Source: an uncultured Bacteroidota bacterium
Lineage (GTDB): Bacteria; Bacteroidota; Bacteroidia; Chitinophagales; Chitinophagaceae
Length of the DNA: 64,000 nt
Direction of reading: 5' to 3'
Assembly: GCA_903835005.1 (NCBI GenBank)
Contig: CAILLK010000070.1
Coordinates: forward strand, 1 to 64,000
In this document: in pieces, positions 34,589 to 41,987 of the stretch
Numbering within the stretch: the first letter of the stretch is position 1
How the letters are laid out: every line of letters begins with the position of its first letter
Position numbers and translations under genes: made by a program
The notes under the pieces: generated by a model
Seen by the model: only the letters and a program-made list of their open reading frames with translations
Databases searched by the model: none
What the model was told of the DNA's origin: nothing

Positions 34589-35605
34589 ATGATACTGATT
34601 GATGCATTATTTATCAATAAAGGGGGTGGGGCGGTGCTGCTGCAATACCTGATTGAAAAAATACTGGAACTGCCGGCAAAAGATGATTTCTTTTTTTTGC
34701 TGGACCCCCGTTTTGAAAAGCCTGCGGCAATGGATAAAAACTTTATTGTTATCCCCAATAAAATGAAAGACCGGTTAAGGTTTTATAAGCAGCACCGGAA
34801 TGATTATGCTAAAGTATTTTGCTTTGCCAATACCCCACCTCCGCTGAAACTGAAGGTACCGGTATATTCCTACAGCCACAACCAGAAATTACTGGAGGCT
34901 CCCAAGCAGAAATTGAATCCGAAGTACTTTAAGCTTTACCTGAAATACCTGGTTATAAAGTTGTTTAACCGGAACACCGATTACTACATAGTACAGACAC
35001 CGCATATGGTGCAGGAACTTACCCGCCTTGGCTTAAAAGATGTGGCTCATTGCCTGCAGATACCTTTTTACGACGACCGGAAATACATTGGCGGTCACAT
35101 GCCATTCCATGAGCGGGTGAAGGATGAATTTGTTTTTATCAGCAACCCATCGCCACAGAAAAACCATACTACTCTTTTTGATGCATGGGAGTATCTGCTT
35201 GAAAAGGGATATACACCCAAGCTGCACCTGACAATAGACCATACAGGCCCGCAGTATATAGCCCGGATGAATGAACTTAATAATCGCGGGGCCAGGATAG
35301 TGAACCATGTATATGTAGATCCCAGGGAGCTCTATTTTACTTGTCCTTACCTTATATTTCCTTCCGTAATGGAAAGTTTCGGACTGCCACTGATAGAGGC
35401 TACAGACAGCGGTATGAAAGTTATTGCCAGCAATCTGCCCTTTGTGCACGATGTGGTGGTGCCCAGCCTTGTGTTTGAACCAATGGATAAGGTTTCGATA
35501 GCAGATGCAGTTATTAAAGCGTTGACTTCTCCACTGCAGGAATCAAAAATAGTTACCAGAAATGAAGCAGATCAATTGATAAACCTGCTATTAGCCAAGC
35601 GTTAA
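34589..35605 (+). CDS. Glycosyltransferase family 4-like protein
   Basis: A 338-residue glycosyltransferase. The GT4 loop is FPSVMESFGLPLIEATDSGMKVIASNLPFVHDVV; FISNPSPQKNHTTLFDAWEYL corresponds to the usual 'KN...L' phosphate-binding region. The N terminus (LIDALFINKGGGAVLLQYLIEKI) is like that of other Bacteroidota family 1 proteins. It is the last gene of the trio; a new convergent gene (holB) ends 30 bases later. Confidence 0.85.
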   Translation: MILIDALFINKGGGAVLLQYLIEKILELPAKDDFFFLLDPRFEKPAAMDKNFIVIPNKMKDRLRFYKQHRNDYAKVFCFANTPPPLKLKVPVYSYSHNQKLLEAPKQKLNPKYFKLYLKYLVIKLFNRNTDYYIVQTPHMVQELTRLGLKDVAHCLQIPFYDDRKYIGGHMPFHERVKDEFVFISNPSPQKNHTTLFDAWEYLLEKGYTPKLHLTIDHTGPQYIARMNELNNRGARIVNHVYVDPRELYFTCPYLIFPSVMESFGLPLIEATDSGMKVIASNLPFVHDVVVPSLVFEPMDKVSIADAVIKALTSPLQESKIVTRNEADQLINLLLAKR

Positions 35606-35635
35606 GTTTATTTTCGGGTAGCCGGTATTAATTAT

Positions 35636-36769
35636 CTAGGCTGGCACCGGCAGGCCTTTAACAATATATTGCAGCCGTATAGCCAGGGCATGAAGCTGGG
35701 TCTTGGAGTGTGCATTCCGCTCTATAAAAAAAATGGTATCAGTTAACGCCTGTGCCATCAGCCCTAACCCTTCATAGGTAATTTTGGTGGCAGCGAGCCT
35801 CTGTACAAACTGAGCTTCGGCGGGGGGCAATTCATTCACCACTTCGGGCCTGTAGCGAATCCTTACCACCTGCTCCAGCAACTGGATAATGTAATGCAGG
35901 AAATTTTTCTGCTGCTCCCTTCCTGCTTTCGACCATTCATCGGCAAACCTGCCAATGCCGAGGCCGTCGTTGGTGAAGATATAATTGAACAGATTCCTCA
36001 CCTCGGGGAAAAGGTCGTTATCGGTATGCCTCAACAGCCTCAGGGCCTCGGTATAGCTGCCCATAGCAATATGGCTTATCTGGGCTGCCCTGATGGGGTC
36101 GGTGTCGGTACGGGTGGTCAATGCCTGTGCAATATCCGCTGCGGCAACAGGGGCCAGTTTAATGTCCTGAGTTCTGGATCGTATAGTTTGCAGTATATCT
36201 TCGGTATTTTCAGCCACCAGTATCAGTATCGTATCAGCAGGTGGCTCTTCAATCAGTTTCAGCAGTATGTTGCCTTCCTTGCCCAGGTATTCGGGCCGCC
36301 ACATCAGGAGTACCTTTTTACCTCCTTCATAAGATTTCAGGTTCAGCGATTCTATTATTTCGCGGCACTCTTCGGCAGTAATGTTGCCCTGCTTGTTTTC
36401 GGCATTGATGTGCTGCAGCCAGTCGTAGGTAGAGCCATAAGGAGATTGTTTTACAAACTCACGGAATTCCTGGATATACAATCTGCTCATTGCTTTGACA
36501 CCCGGTTTAGGGGGAATAGAGGGAAAGCTCAGGTGCAGGTCGGCATGTTCCAGTTTCGAGGCTTTGCTGCAACCGGCACAACGGCCACAGGCATCAGTTT
36601 CAGTTTTGTGTTCACAAAAAATGTATTGTGCCAATGCCAGCGCCATGGGCAGACCGCCTGTGCCCTCTGCGCCCACAATAAGCAGCGCATGTGGAAACAC
36701 ATTGTTGTGCCACATTTTCATTAAACCATTCTTTGCCAGTTGCTGGCCTACGACATTGCTGAATAACAT
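35636..36769 (-). CDS. holB: DNA polymerase III subunit delta'
   Basis: A 377-residue clamp-loader subunit. The P-loop position has GAEGTGGL, which lacks the lysine, as in delta' subunits that do not bind ATP. A four-cysteine zinc module is visible (CEHKTETDACGRCAGC), followed by the SRC-like motif region TIRSRTQDIKL. The length is usual. The upstream DNA has a promoter (ATTG-N19-TACTTTTG, 36828-36858 minus) and a leader containing four 7-base repeats. Confidence 0.9.
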   Translation of the reverse strand: MLFSNVVGQQLAKNGLMKMWHNNVFPHALLIVGAEGTGGLPMALALAQYIFCEHKTETDACGRCAGCSKASKLEHADLHLSFPSIPPKPGVKAMSRLYIQEFREFVKQSPYGSTYDWLQHINAENKQGNITAEECREIIESLNLKSYEGGKKVLLMWRPEYLGKEGNILLKLIEEPPADTILILVAENTEDILQTIRSRTQDIKLAPVAAADIAQALTTRTDTDPIRAAQISHIAMGSYTEALRLLRHTDNDLFPEVRNLFNYIFTNDGLGIGRFADEWSKAGREQQKNFLHYIIQLLEQVVRIRYRPEVVNELPPAEAQFVQRLAATKITYEGLGLMAQALTDTIFFIERNAHSKTQLHALAIRLQYIVKGLPVPA

Positions 36770-36780
36770 AATATACCTGG

Positions 36781-36808
36781 CAGTTTACAGTACACAATTT
36801 ACGGTACA
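36781..36808. repeat. Short heptamer array in the holB leader
   Basis: Four 7-base units (CAGTTTA, CAGTACA, CAATTTA, CGGTACA) on the plus strand, between the holB promoter and its start codon. The first two share words with the array before rpsF (CAGTTGG, CAGTACA). Confidence 0.7.
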
Positions 36809-36827
36809 CCATTGCCATTGCCGACCT

Positions 36828-36858
36828 CAAAAGTATAGAACTAAACGTAAACAACAAT
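36828..36858 (-). promoter_or_regulatory. holB promoter, ATTG-N19-TACTTTTG
   Basis: On the minus strand ATTG (36858-36855) is followed after 19 bases by TACTTTTG (36835-36828), a full Bacteroidota promoter. It predicts a start near 36823 and a leader of about 50 bases. Confidence 0.6.
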
Positions 36859-36860
36859 TA

Positions 36861-37355
36861 CTAAAAATACCCCAGATACTCTTTTGAATGGGTAGCATAC
36901 TCTATACTTACTTCATCGCCTGTATTCAAAAGCAGGTAATCCTCCAGTTTTACTTCTATACTTAGTTTTACGGGAGAATCTATATATAAATGGTAGGTGT
37001 CATTAGTGGTTACATGCACTTTCTTCATGATGTGGTTTTTCTCAATAGTCTTGGTTTTATCTCTGATATCAAGTTTTATCTTCCTGAGATAGGTGCGGTA
37101 GGCCAGATAAGTAGAAACAGATGAAAGCGCAACCAGCACCCCGGCAGCAGTAAAAAAACGGATGGGCGAAAAGGCATTGACCATACCATCAAAAGCCCTG
37201 TACCATGCCCCGGCAAAGGGTATCACAAAACTGCCTATCATCAGCACCTGGAAAACTTTGTAATAATTAGAAGTGTCGGTTGCCGCCTTTTTTTCCAGGA
37301 ACCGCAACTCTTCCACATCCAGTGGCTCAGAATATCTTACTATGCCGGTACTCAC
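36861..37355 (-). CDS. Two-segment membrane protein of unknown function
   Basis: A 164-residue protein with two membrane segments (about residues 33-53 and 67-87) and a C-terminal soluble domain with alternating beta strands (HVTTNDTYHLYIDSPVKLSIEVKLEDYLLLNTGDEVSIEY). The start is GTG at 37355; the nearby ATG (37360) is out of frame and runs into a stop at once. No family is recognised. A 12-unit heptamer array lies just upstream (37379-37463). Confidence 0.65.
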   Translation of the reverse strand: MSTGIVRYSEPLDVEELRFLEKKAATDTSNYYKVFQVLMIGSFVIPFAGAWYRAFDGMVNAFSPIRFFTAAGVLVALSSVSTYLAYRTYLRKIKLDIRDKTKTIEKNHIMKKVHVTTNDTYHLYIDSPVKLSIEVKLEDYLLLNTGDEVSIEYATHSKEYLGYF

Positions 37356-37378
37356 CTCATTCTGTAATTTATTTTAGT

Positions 37379-37463
37379 GGACTTTTAGTATTTGGACTTT
37401 GGACTTAGTTATTAGGACTTTGGATTTTTGATTTTGGTATTTGGAATTTGTTATTTGGAATTT
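37379..37463. repeat. Twelve-unit heptamer array
   Basis: On the plus strand, units such as GGACTTT, GGATTTT, GGTATTT, GGAATTT and GTTATTT follow one another with a period of 7, with one 8-base unit (37386-37393). It lies between the M32 carboxypeptidase gene and the membrane-protein gene. It reaches into the carboxypeptidase gene: the final SNSK codons and stop are made from repeat units. Confidence 0.85.
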
Positions 37464-38965
37464 GATAAGTCATATACAGTCCCGAATTTTTCTTCAGCAT
37501 ATTTCATAAAGAAGGCAGCATCTAGTTTTTTACCGGTAATACGTTCGCATAATTCTTCTGAAGTATATCGCCGGCCATGAATATGTACTTTTTCTCTAAG
37601 CCATTCCAGTAACGGCTTGAACCGGCCGTTTCGTATCTGCTCCGGCAACCCGGGAATATCTGTCTTTGCCTGTTCATAAAACTGTGCAGCATAAAAACTG
37701 CCCAGGGTATAAGTAGGGAAATAACCGAAACTGCCATGGCTCCAATGCACATCTTGTAATGCCCCTGATTTATCATCTGCCGGCATAACACCCAGGTATT
37801 TGGTGTAGAGTTCATTCCATCGGGCGGGGATACCTTCCGTTTCCAGGGTGCCTTCTATTAATGCCTTTTCTATTTCATACCTTATAAGGATATGGAAATG
37901 GTAGGTCAGTTCGTCGGCCTCTATACGTATCAGTGAAGGCGCAACTTTGTTGGTAGCCTTAAAGAAAGTATCCACATCAGTTTTACCCAATTGCCGGGGA
38001 AAACGGGCCTGTAAACGCGGATAGAAATAGGACCAGAAATCCTTGCTCCTGCCAATACAGTTCTCCCAGATCCTCGACTGAGACTCATGAATACCCAGCG
38101 ATACCGCAGCGCCAAGAGGCAGACCGTATTGCTCTTCGGGCAACCCCTGTTCGTACAGGCCATGGCCACCTTCGTGAATGCAGCTCCAGAGCATGGAAGC
38201 AAAATTGTTTTCATTTACATGGGTAGTGAGCCTCACATCAGTAGGGGCAAAAGTGGTAGTAAACGGATGCTCCGAATAATCCTGCCTCCCGGCTTCGAAA
38301 TCAAAACCCATATGTTTCAGTACCTCTATGCCAAAATCCCACTGGTCTTGTTTCGGGTAATGCTGGTGAAAGCAATCATTACTTACCTGTGTGGCAGCTT
38401 TTATCTTTGCAAGCATTAAGGGCATCCCGGCTTTAATGCCTTCAAATATGGGGTCGAGCATAGACACTGTGGCGCCTTTCTCGTATTCATCCAGCAAGGC
38501 ATCGTATGGATGGGCCTTATATCCCAATAATTCGGCCTGCCTTCTTTTGAGAGCAACCATTTTTGTAAGCGACGGGGCAAAAATGCGGAAATCACTTTGT
38601 GTCTTAGCTGCAATCCATGCATTAAAACACTCGCTTTGCAACCTGGACACTTCTTCAACAAAAGCGGCAGAAAGCTTCTTGTTTTTCTCATAATCCTCAA
38701 GGCTCAGCCGCACATTATTTTGTGCAACATCATTAAGCCCCGGAGCACCAGTTAATTTATGCAGCAGATTGCCGAATTCATCGCTGGTAAGTAATTCATG
38801 TGCCTGCCCGGCAAGTGTTGCCAGTTGCCTGCCCCTGAATTCGGCTCCTTTAGGCGGCATATATACTTCCTGATCCCAGCCGAGCACAGCAGCGGCATTA
38901 TTAATATCAGCAGCCTTCTGCATGATTGTTTTCCAGGCATTGTAGAGTTGTTCTGTATCCTGCAT
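37451..38965 (-). CDS. M32 carboxypeptidase (Taq-like)
   Basis: A 504-residue zinc metallocarboxypeptidase of family M32. The HExxH motif is intact in WSCIHEGGHGLYEQG, with the following HESQSRIWENCIGRS and the C-terminal PADDKSGALQDVHWSHGSFGYFPTYTLGSFYAAQ signature. Such enzymes remove C-terminal residues with broad specificity. The ATG at 38965 was chosen over 39031, because homology starts at QLYNAWKTIMQKAADIN; no signal peptide, so cytoplasmic. Its last codons lie in a heptamer array. Confidence 0.9.
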   Translation of the reverse strand: MQDTEQLYNAWKTIMQKAADINNAAAVLGWDQEVYMPPKGAEFRGRQLATLAGQAHELLTSDEFGNLLHKLTGAPGLNDVAQNNVRLSLEDYEKNKKLSAAFVEEVSRLQSECFNAWIAAKTQSDFRIFAPSLTKMVALKRRQAELLGYKAHPYDALLDEYEKGATVSMLDPIFEGIKAGMPLMLAKIKAATQVSNDCFHQHYPKQDQWDFGIEVLKHMGFDFEAGRQDYSEHPFTTTFAPTDVRLTTHVNENNFASMLWSCIHEGGHGLYEQGLPEEQYGLPLGAAVSLGIHESQSRIWENCIGRSKDFWSYFYPRLQARFPRQLGKTDVDTFFKATNKVAPSLIRIEADELTYHFHILIRYEIEKALIEGTLETEGIPARWNELYTKYLGVMPADDKSGALQDVHWSHGSFGYFPTYTLGSFYAAQFYEQAKTDIPGLPEQIRNGRFKPLLEWLREKVHIHGRRYTSEELCERITGKKLDAAFFMKYAEEKFGTVYDLSNSK

Positions 38966-39299
38966 TGTTGTTGCTTTTAGTTTTGATAATTCAATAACTC
39001 CTGCACTAAATGGTACAGGGACATTTTGCATTGCATACCCATTACACAGCAGTAACTGAATATTTATAAAATTGGTTGGTTACCTGGTTAAATGCCTGAA
39101 TAAAGGTAGAAAGGATATTGTAAAGGGAATGCGAAAAGAAAAGGAACCTTTTTACAATTTTTTAAAAATGATCCAGTATGAATGAGATATAAAGCAGTTG
39201 AGTAGGTAATTCAGGTTTAACTAAGTGGAAAGCAGCATAACTTACAGCAGAATCGAATAAATTCAATTCCCTGGTTAATGTATGCATCAGTTAATACCC

Positions 39300-39479
39300 T
39301 CAGGCCACATGTCTGGCCTCTATCTTGGTATAAGTATAGGTTACCTGATTGCCTTTTGTCTTAAAGGTAACTTCAACTTCTTCCGGCTTAAAGAGGTTGG
39401 TTATACTTTCCTTAATTTTTTTCAGGATACCTGTATGGCTTTGCTGCACACCCAGTTGCTGATCTTTTACCTGGCCCAT
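39300..39479 (-). CDS. Possible 59-residue protein
   Basis: A short open frame: an N-terminal amphipathic helix (GILKKIKESITNLF) followed by a basic strand pair (EVEVTFKTKGNQVTYTYTKI). The composition is protein-like and the ATG at 39479 is reasonable, but no -7 element is visible just upstream and no family is recognised. It may be chance. Confidence 0.35.
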   Translation of the reverse strand: MGQVKDQQLGVQQSHTGILKKIKESITNLFKPEEVEVTFKTKGNQVTYTYTKIEARHVA

Positions 39480-39648
39480 AAAAAATTGGTTTATAGTACA
39501 ATAATTACGAAACATCTCTTTTATAACGTATTCACCAGGTAATTATTTTATACTGCTATAAAAATAGTAGTCTGTTTTGAAAAAACACTATTTGTACTGA
39601 AATATTTTTCAACACTATATTAAGATACCAGATTTCTTAAATGTTTTA

Positions 39649-39680
39649 TTTGGTTTAAATAATTTTATCCCCTACTTTTG
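39649..39680 (+). promoter_or_regulatory. rpsF operon promoter, TTTG-N20-TACTTTTG
   Basis: TTTG at 39649-39652 and TACTTTTG at 39673-39680, 20 bases apart. Transcription should start near 39686, leaving a leader of about 145 bases before rpsF that contains the whole heptamer array. Confidence 0.75.
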
Positions 39681-39707
39681 CAATCCCAAATTTGCCCGGC
39701 TACTTTT

Positions 39708-39777
39708 CAGTTGGCAGTTAGCGGTTTTCAGTTGGCAGTACAAACTTACGACTTAAGATCGATGACTTGCAACTAAA
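39708..39777. repeat. Ten-unit heptamer array in the rpsF leader
   Basis: Units read CAGTTGG, CAGTTAG, CGGTTTT, CAGTTGG, CAGTACA, AACTTAC, GACTTAA, GATCGAT, GACTTGC, AACTAAA. The strict period of 7 over 70 bases, with loosely conserved words, matches the arrays upstream of the helicase, holB and the 36861 gene. Confidence 0.85.
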
Positions 39778-39830
39778 AAAGTATCCGAAGTTCCCGCCGG
39801 GCAGTTGGATTAACCTTTTTAAAACAAATT

Positions 39831-40193
39831 ATGGCAACAGAAAACAACCTTCAGGATTATGAAGTGATGGTGATCTTTACTCCCGTATTGAGTGATGAAG
39901 ATTACAAAGGCGCCCAGAAGAAGTTCACAGACTTCGTAACGGCGCAGGGTGGCGAGATAGTGCACCAGGAAGTATGGGGTTTACGCTCACTGGCTTACCC
40001 TATTCAGAAAAAAACAACCGGCCTTTATTATGTGCTTGAATTCAAAGCGCCATCTGATGCCAACGCAAAACTGGAAATCATGATGAACCGCGATGAAACC
40101 ATCATCCGCCATATGGTTACCCGCCTCGACAAATTCTCGATAGCGTACAACCTGAGGAAACGCACTAAACACTTAACCGCTGAAAACGCATAA
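39831..40193 (+). CDS. rpsF: 30S ribosomal protein bS6
   Basis: A 120-residue bS6, which binds 16S rRNA as a dimer partner of bS18 in the platform of the small subunit. The pattern YEVMVIFTPVLSDEDYKGAQKKFTDFVTAQGGEIVHQEVWGLRSLAYPIQKKTTGLYYVLEFKAPSD is typical. It heads the operon rpsF-rpsR-rplI with gaps of 12 and 4 bases. Unlike in many bacteria, no ssb gene lies between rpsF and rpsR, the usual Bacteroidota order. In several phyla S6:S18 represses this operon by binding its leader; no clear binding site was identified here. Confidence 0.95.
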   Translation: MATENNLQDYEVMVIFTPVLSDEDYKGAQKKFTDFVTAQGGEIVHQEVWGLRSLAYPIQKKTTGLYYVLEFKAPSDANAKLEIMMNRDETIIRHMVTRLDKFSIAYNLRKRTKHLTAENA

Positions 40194-40205
40194 AATCATA
40201 CGACT

Positions 40206-40472
40206 ATGGCAAAGCAAAACGAAATAAAATTCCTGACGTCCCAGCGTATTGAAAAGCGCCCGAAGAAATACTGCCGTTTTAAGAAAATGGGTCTCCGGTA
40301 TATTGATTATAAGGACGGAGAGTTTCTGAAAAAATTCCTCAATGAACAAGGCAGGATGCTGCCGCGCCGCATTACCGGTAACTCACTGAAATTCCAGCGC
40401 AAAGTATCACAGGCGATCAAAAAGGCCCGCCAGATGGCTCTTTTACCATATGTTACTGACCTTTTAAAATAG
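40206..40472 (+). CDS. rpsR: 30S ribosomal protein bS18
   Basis: An 88-residue bS18. The core motif [60 protein letters not shown] is complete. The cysteine-rich zinc version is not present. It is the middle gene of the operon. Confidence 0.95.
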   Translation: MAKQNEIKFLTSQRIEKRPKKYCRFKKMGLRYIDYKDGEFLKKFLNEQGRMLPRRITGNSLKFQRKVSQAIKKARQMALLPYVTDLLK

Positions 40473-40476
40473 AATC

Positions 40477-40923
40477 ATGCAAGTAATCCTCATAAAAGAC
40501 GTTGACAACCTGGGCTCTGCCCACGAACTGGTGGCTGTAAAGCCCGGATATGCGCGCAATTATCTTATTCCTCAGAAATTTGCCATTGAAGCCAGCGGCT
40601 CTAATGCAAAGATCATGGAAGAGCGCCGCAAGCAATTGCAGAAGAAAGAAGACAAACTGATGGCCGAAGTAGCGCAGGTAACAACTGTGCTTAAAGCTTC
40701 TCCTGTTAAGGTAGGCGCCAAAATCGGTATCAGCGGTAAAATCTTTGGTTCTGTTACCTCTATACAGATTGCCCGTGCAATCCGCGAACAGAAAGGCTAC
40801 GAAATCGACCGCCGCCGCATAACCATCCTTGATGATGTTAAGGAAGCTGGTATGCACAAAGCAAGCATCGACTTCGGTAAAGACAACCTGGTAGAAATTG
40901 AATTTGAAGTAGTTGGAGAATAA
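40477..40923 (+). CDS. rplI: 50S ribosomal protein bL9
   Basis: A 148-residue bL9: N-terminal 23S-binding domain (MQVILIKDVDNLGSAHELVAVKPGYARNYLIP), a long connecting helix (AKIMEERRKQLQKKEDKLMAEVAQV) and the C-terminal domain (GKIFGSVTSIQIARAIREQKGYEIDRRRITI). It is four bases from rpsR. A strong terminator follows at 41006. Confidence 0.95.
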   Translation: MQVILIKDVDNLGSAHELVAVKPGYARNYLIPQKFAIEASGSNAKIMEERRKQLQKKEDKLMAEVAQVTTVLKASPVKVGAKIGISGKIFGSVTSIQIARAIREQKGYEIDRRRITILDDVKEAGMHKASIDFGKDNLVEIEFEVVGE

Positions 40924-41005
40924 TGCTCCGGTACTTTAGTGAAGATTGAGGGAAACGGATCTTCATTAATACGGCTTCACAAATCAACTAAATACTTTAA
41001 AAATT

Positions 41006-41041
41006 AAAAGGGAATGAGCAATCATTCCCTTTTAGTTTTTT
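41006..41041. terminator. Bidirectional intrinsic terminator after rplI
   Basis: AAAAGGGAATGA and TCATTCCCTTTT form a perfect 12-base stem (41006-41033) with the loop GCAA, followed by AGTTTTTTT. On the other strand the stem is followed by a T-rich run as well, so it can serve both rplI and the convergent SDR gene. Confidence 0.9.
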
Positions 41042-41054
41042 TATTTTGATCCTT

Positions 41055-41840
41055 TTATGCTCCTTCCGGTTTCTTCTTTTCTGATTCCTTTATAGCGTAG
41101 AAACTTGAGGCCTGTGTAAGGCAGGTAACCGTAAGGTCATTGATACATACATGCGGGGGAAGGCTGGCGCAATACCAGGCTATATCTGCTATATCCTCAG
41201 GCTGAAGGGGTTTAATATCGCTGTATACATTTTTGGCCCGCTCTTCATCACCCTTAAACCGCACCATGGAGAATTCGGTTTCGGCCATGCCCGGGTTTAT
41301 AGCGGTAACCTTAATGCCATAGGGCAGCAGATCTATGCGCATAGCCTGGTTCAGCGCATCTACCGCGAATTTTGTGGCACAATACACATTGCCATTCTTA
41401 TATACCTGCTTGCCTGCCGTAGACCCAATGTTGATGATATGCCCGCCTGCCTGCTCGCGCATCAGGGGGGCTATCTGGCGGGTTACATAAAGCAATCCCT
41501 TCAGATTGGTATCAATCATCAGTTCCCAGTCGTCAACATCTCCTTCGTCAATGGTACTCAGGCCGGCAGCAAGCCCTGCATTATTTACCAGTATATCAAT
41601 GGCGGGTACCAGCGTTTTCAGCTTTGCAATGGCGGCTTCTACCTGGGCTCTCACTCTCACGTCAAATGCCAGGCCATATACCATTACGCCAAACAGATCT
41701 TTAAGTTCCTGGCTTATCTCTTTCAGCCGGTCTGTGCGCCTGCCGGTAATACAGATGGTGTAGCCTTCTTTTGCAAAGCGGTGTGCAATAGCCTTCCCGA
41801 AACCAGATGTTGCTCCTGTAATTAATATTGTTTTACTCAT
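41055..41840 (-). CDS. SDR family oxidoreductase, YdfG-like
   Basis: A 261-residue classical short-chain dehydrogenase. The cofactor motif is TGATSGFGKAIAHRF, the NNAG motif LVNNAGLAAGLS, and the catalytic S-Y-K set is in INIGSTAGKQVYKNGNVYCATKFAVDALNQ. It resembles the YdfG group of 3-hydroxy acid dehydrogenases that prefer NADP. The physiological substrate is unknown. TATCTTTG (41866-41859, minus strand) is its likely -7 element. Confidence 0.85.
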   Translation of the reverse strand: MSKTILITGATSGFGKAIAHRFAKEGYTICITGRRTDRLKEISQELKDLFGVMVYGLAFDVRVRAQVEAAIAKLKTLVPAIDILVNNAGLAAGLSTIDEGDVDDWELMIDTNLKGLLYVTRQIAPLMREQAGGHIINIGSTAGKQVYKNGNVYCATKFAVDALNQAMRIDLLPYGIKVTAINPGMAETEFSMVRFKGDEERAKNVYSDIKPLQPEDIADIAWYCASLPPHVCINDLTVTCLTQASSFYAIKESEKKKPEGA

Positions 41841-41858
41841 GTGCTGAAAAATTCAGCG

Positions 41859-41866
41859 CAAAGATA
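41859..41866 (-). promoter_or_regulatory. -7 element of the SDR gene
   Basis: TATCTTTG on the minus strand, 18 bases upstream of the ATG at 41840. Confidence 0.5.
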
Positions 41867-41926
41867 ATTTGGTTTGGATAAGAAGGGGAGGATAAAAAAT
41901 AAGAAATATCAGAACCTGGGTAGAAC

Positions 41927-41959
41927 AGATGTGCCACACTTTAAAAGTGTGGCACATCT
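41927..41959. terminator. Palindrome AGATGTGCCACACTT, terminator-like
   Basis: Arms AGATGTGCCACACTT and AAGTGTGGCACATCT pair over 15 bases. The core is that of 31695-31725 while the outermost bases differ on both arms together. It lies 29 bases after the GH3 gene's stop, before the SDR promoter, consistent with a terminator-like repeat. Confidence 0.55.
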
Positions 41960-41987
41960 AAGAAAGTGTATCAATGCAAGGAATAAA

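Larger units (their letters stand above)
38966..39830. other. 865-base sparse region before the ribosomal operon
   Basis: The region holds one possible small gene on the minus strand (39300-39479), the rpsF promoter (39649-39680) and a heptamer array (39708-39777). Otherwise it is AT-rich and no gene is recognised, nor any known RNA. Confidence 0.6.

Noticed and set aside
36698-36720. GTTGTGCCACA near the start of holB, like one arm of the dispersed palindrome
   Set aside because: It encodes the MKMWHNNVF segment of delta' and has no second arm; chance similarity is likelier.
39783-39830. Possible S6:S18 autoregulatory site before rpsF (CCCGCCGGG)
   Set aside because: The word is suggestive, but I could not draw the bulged CCG hairpin with convincing flanking stems.
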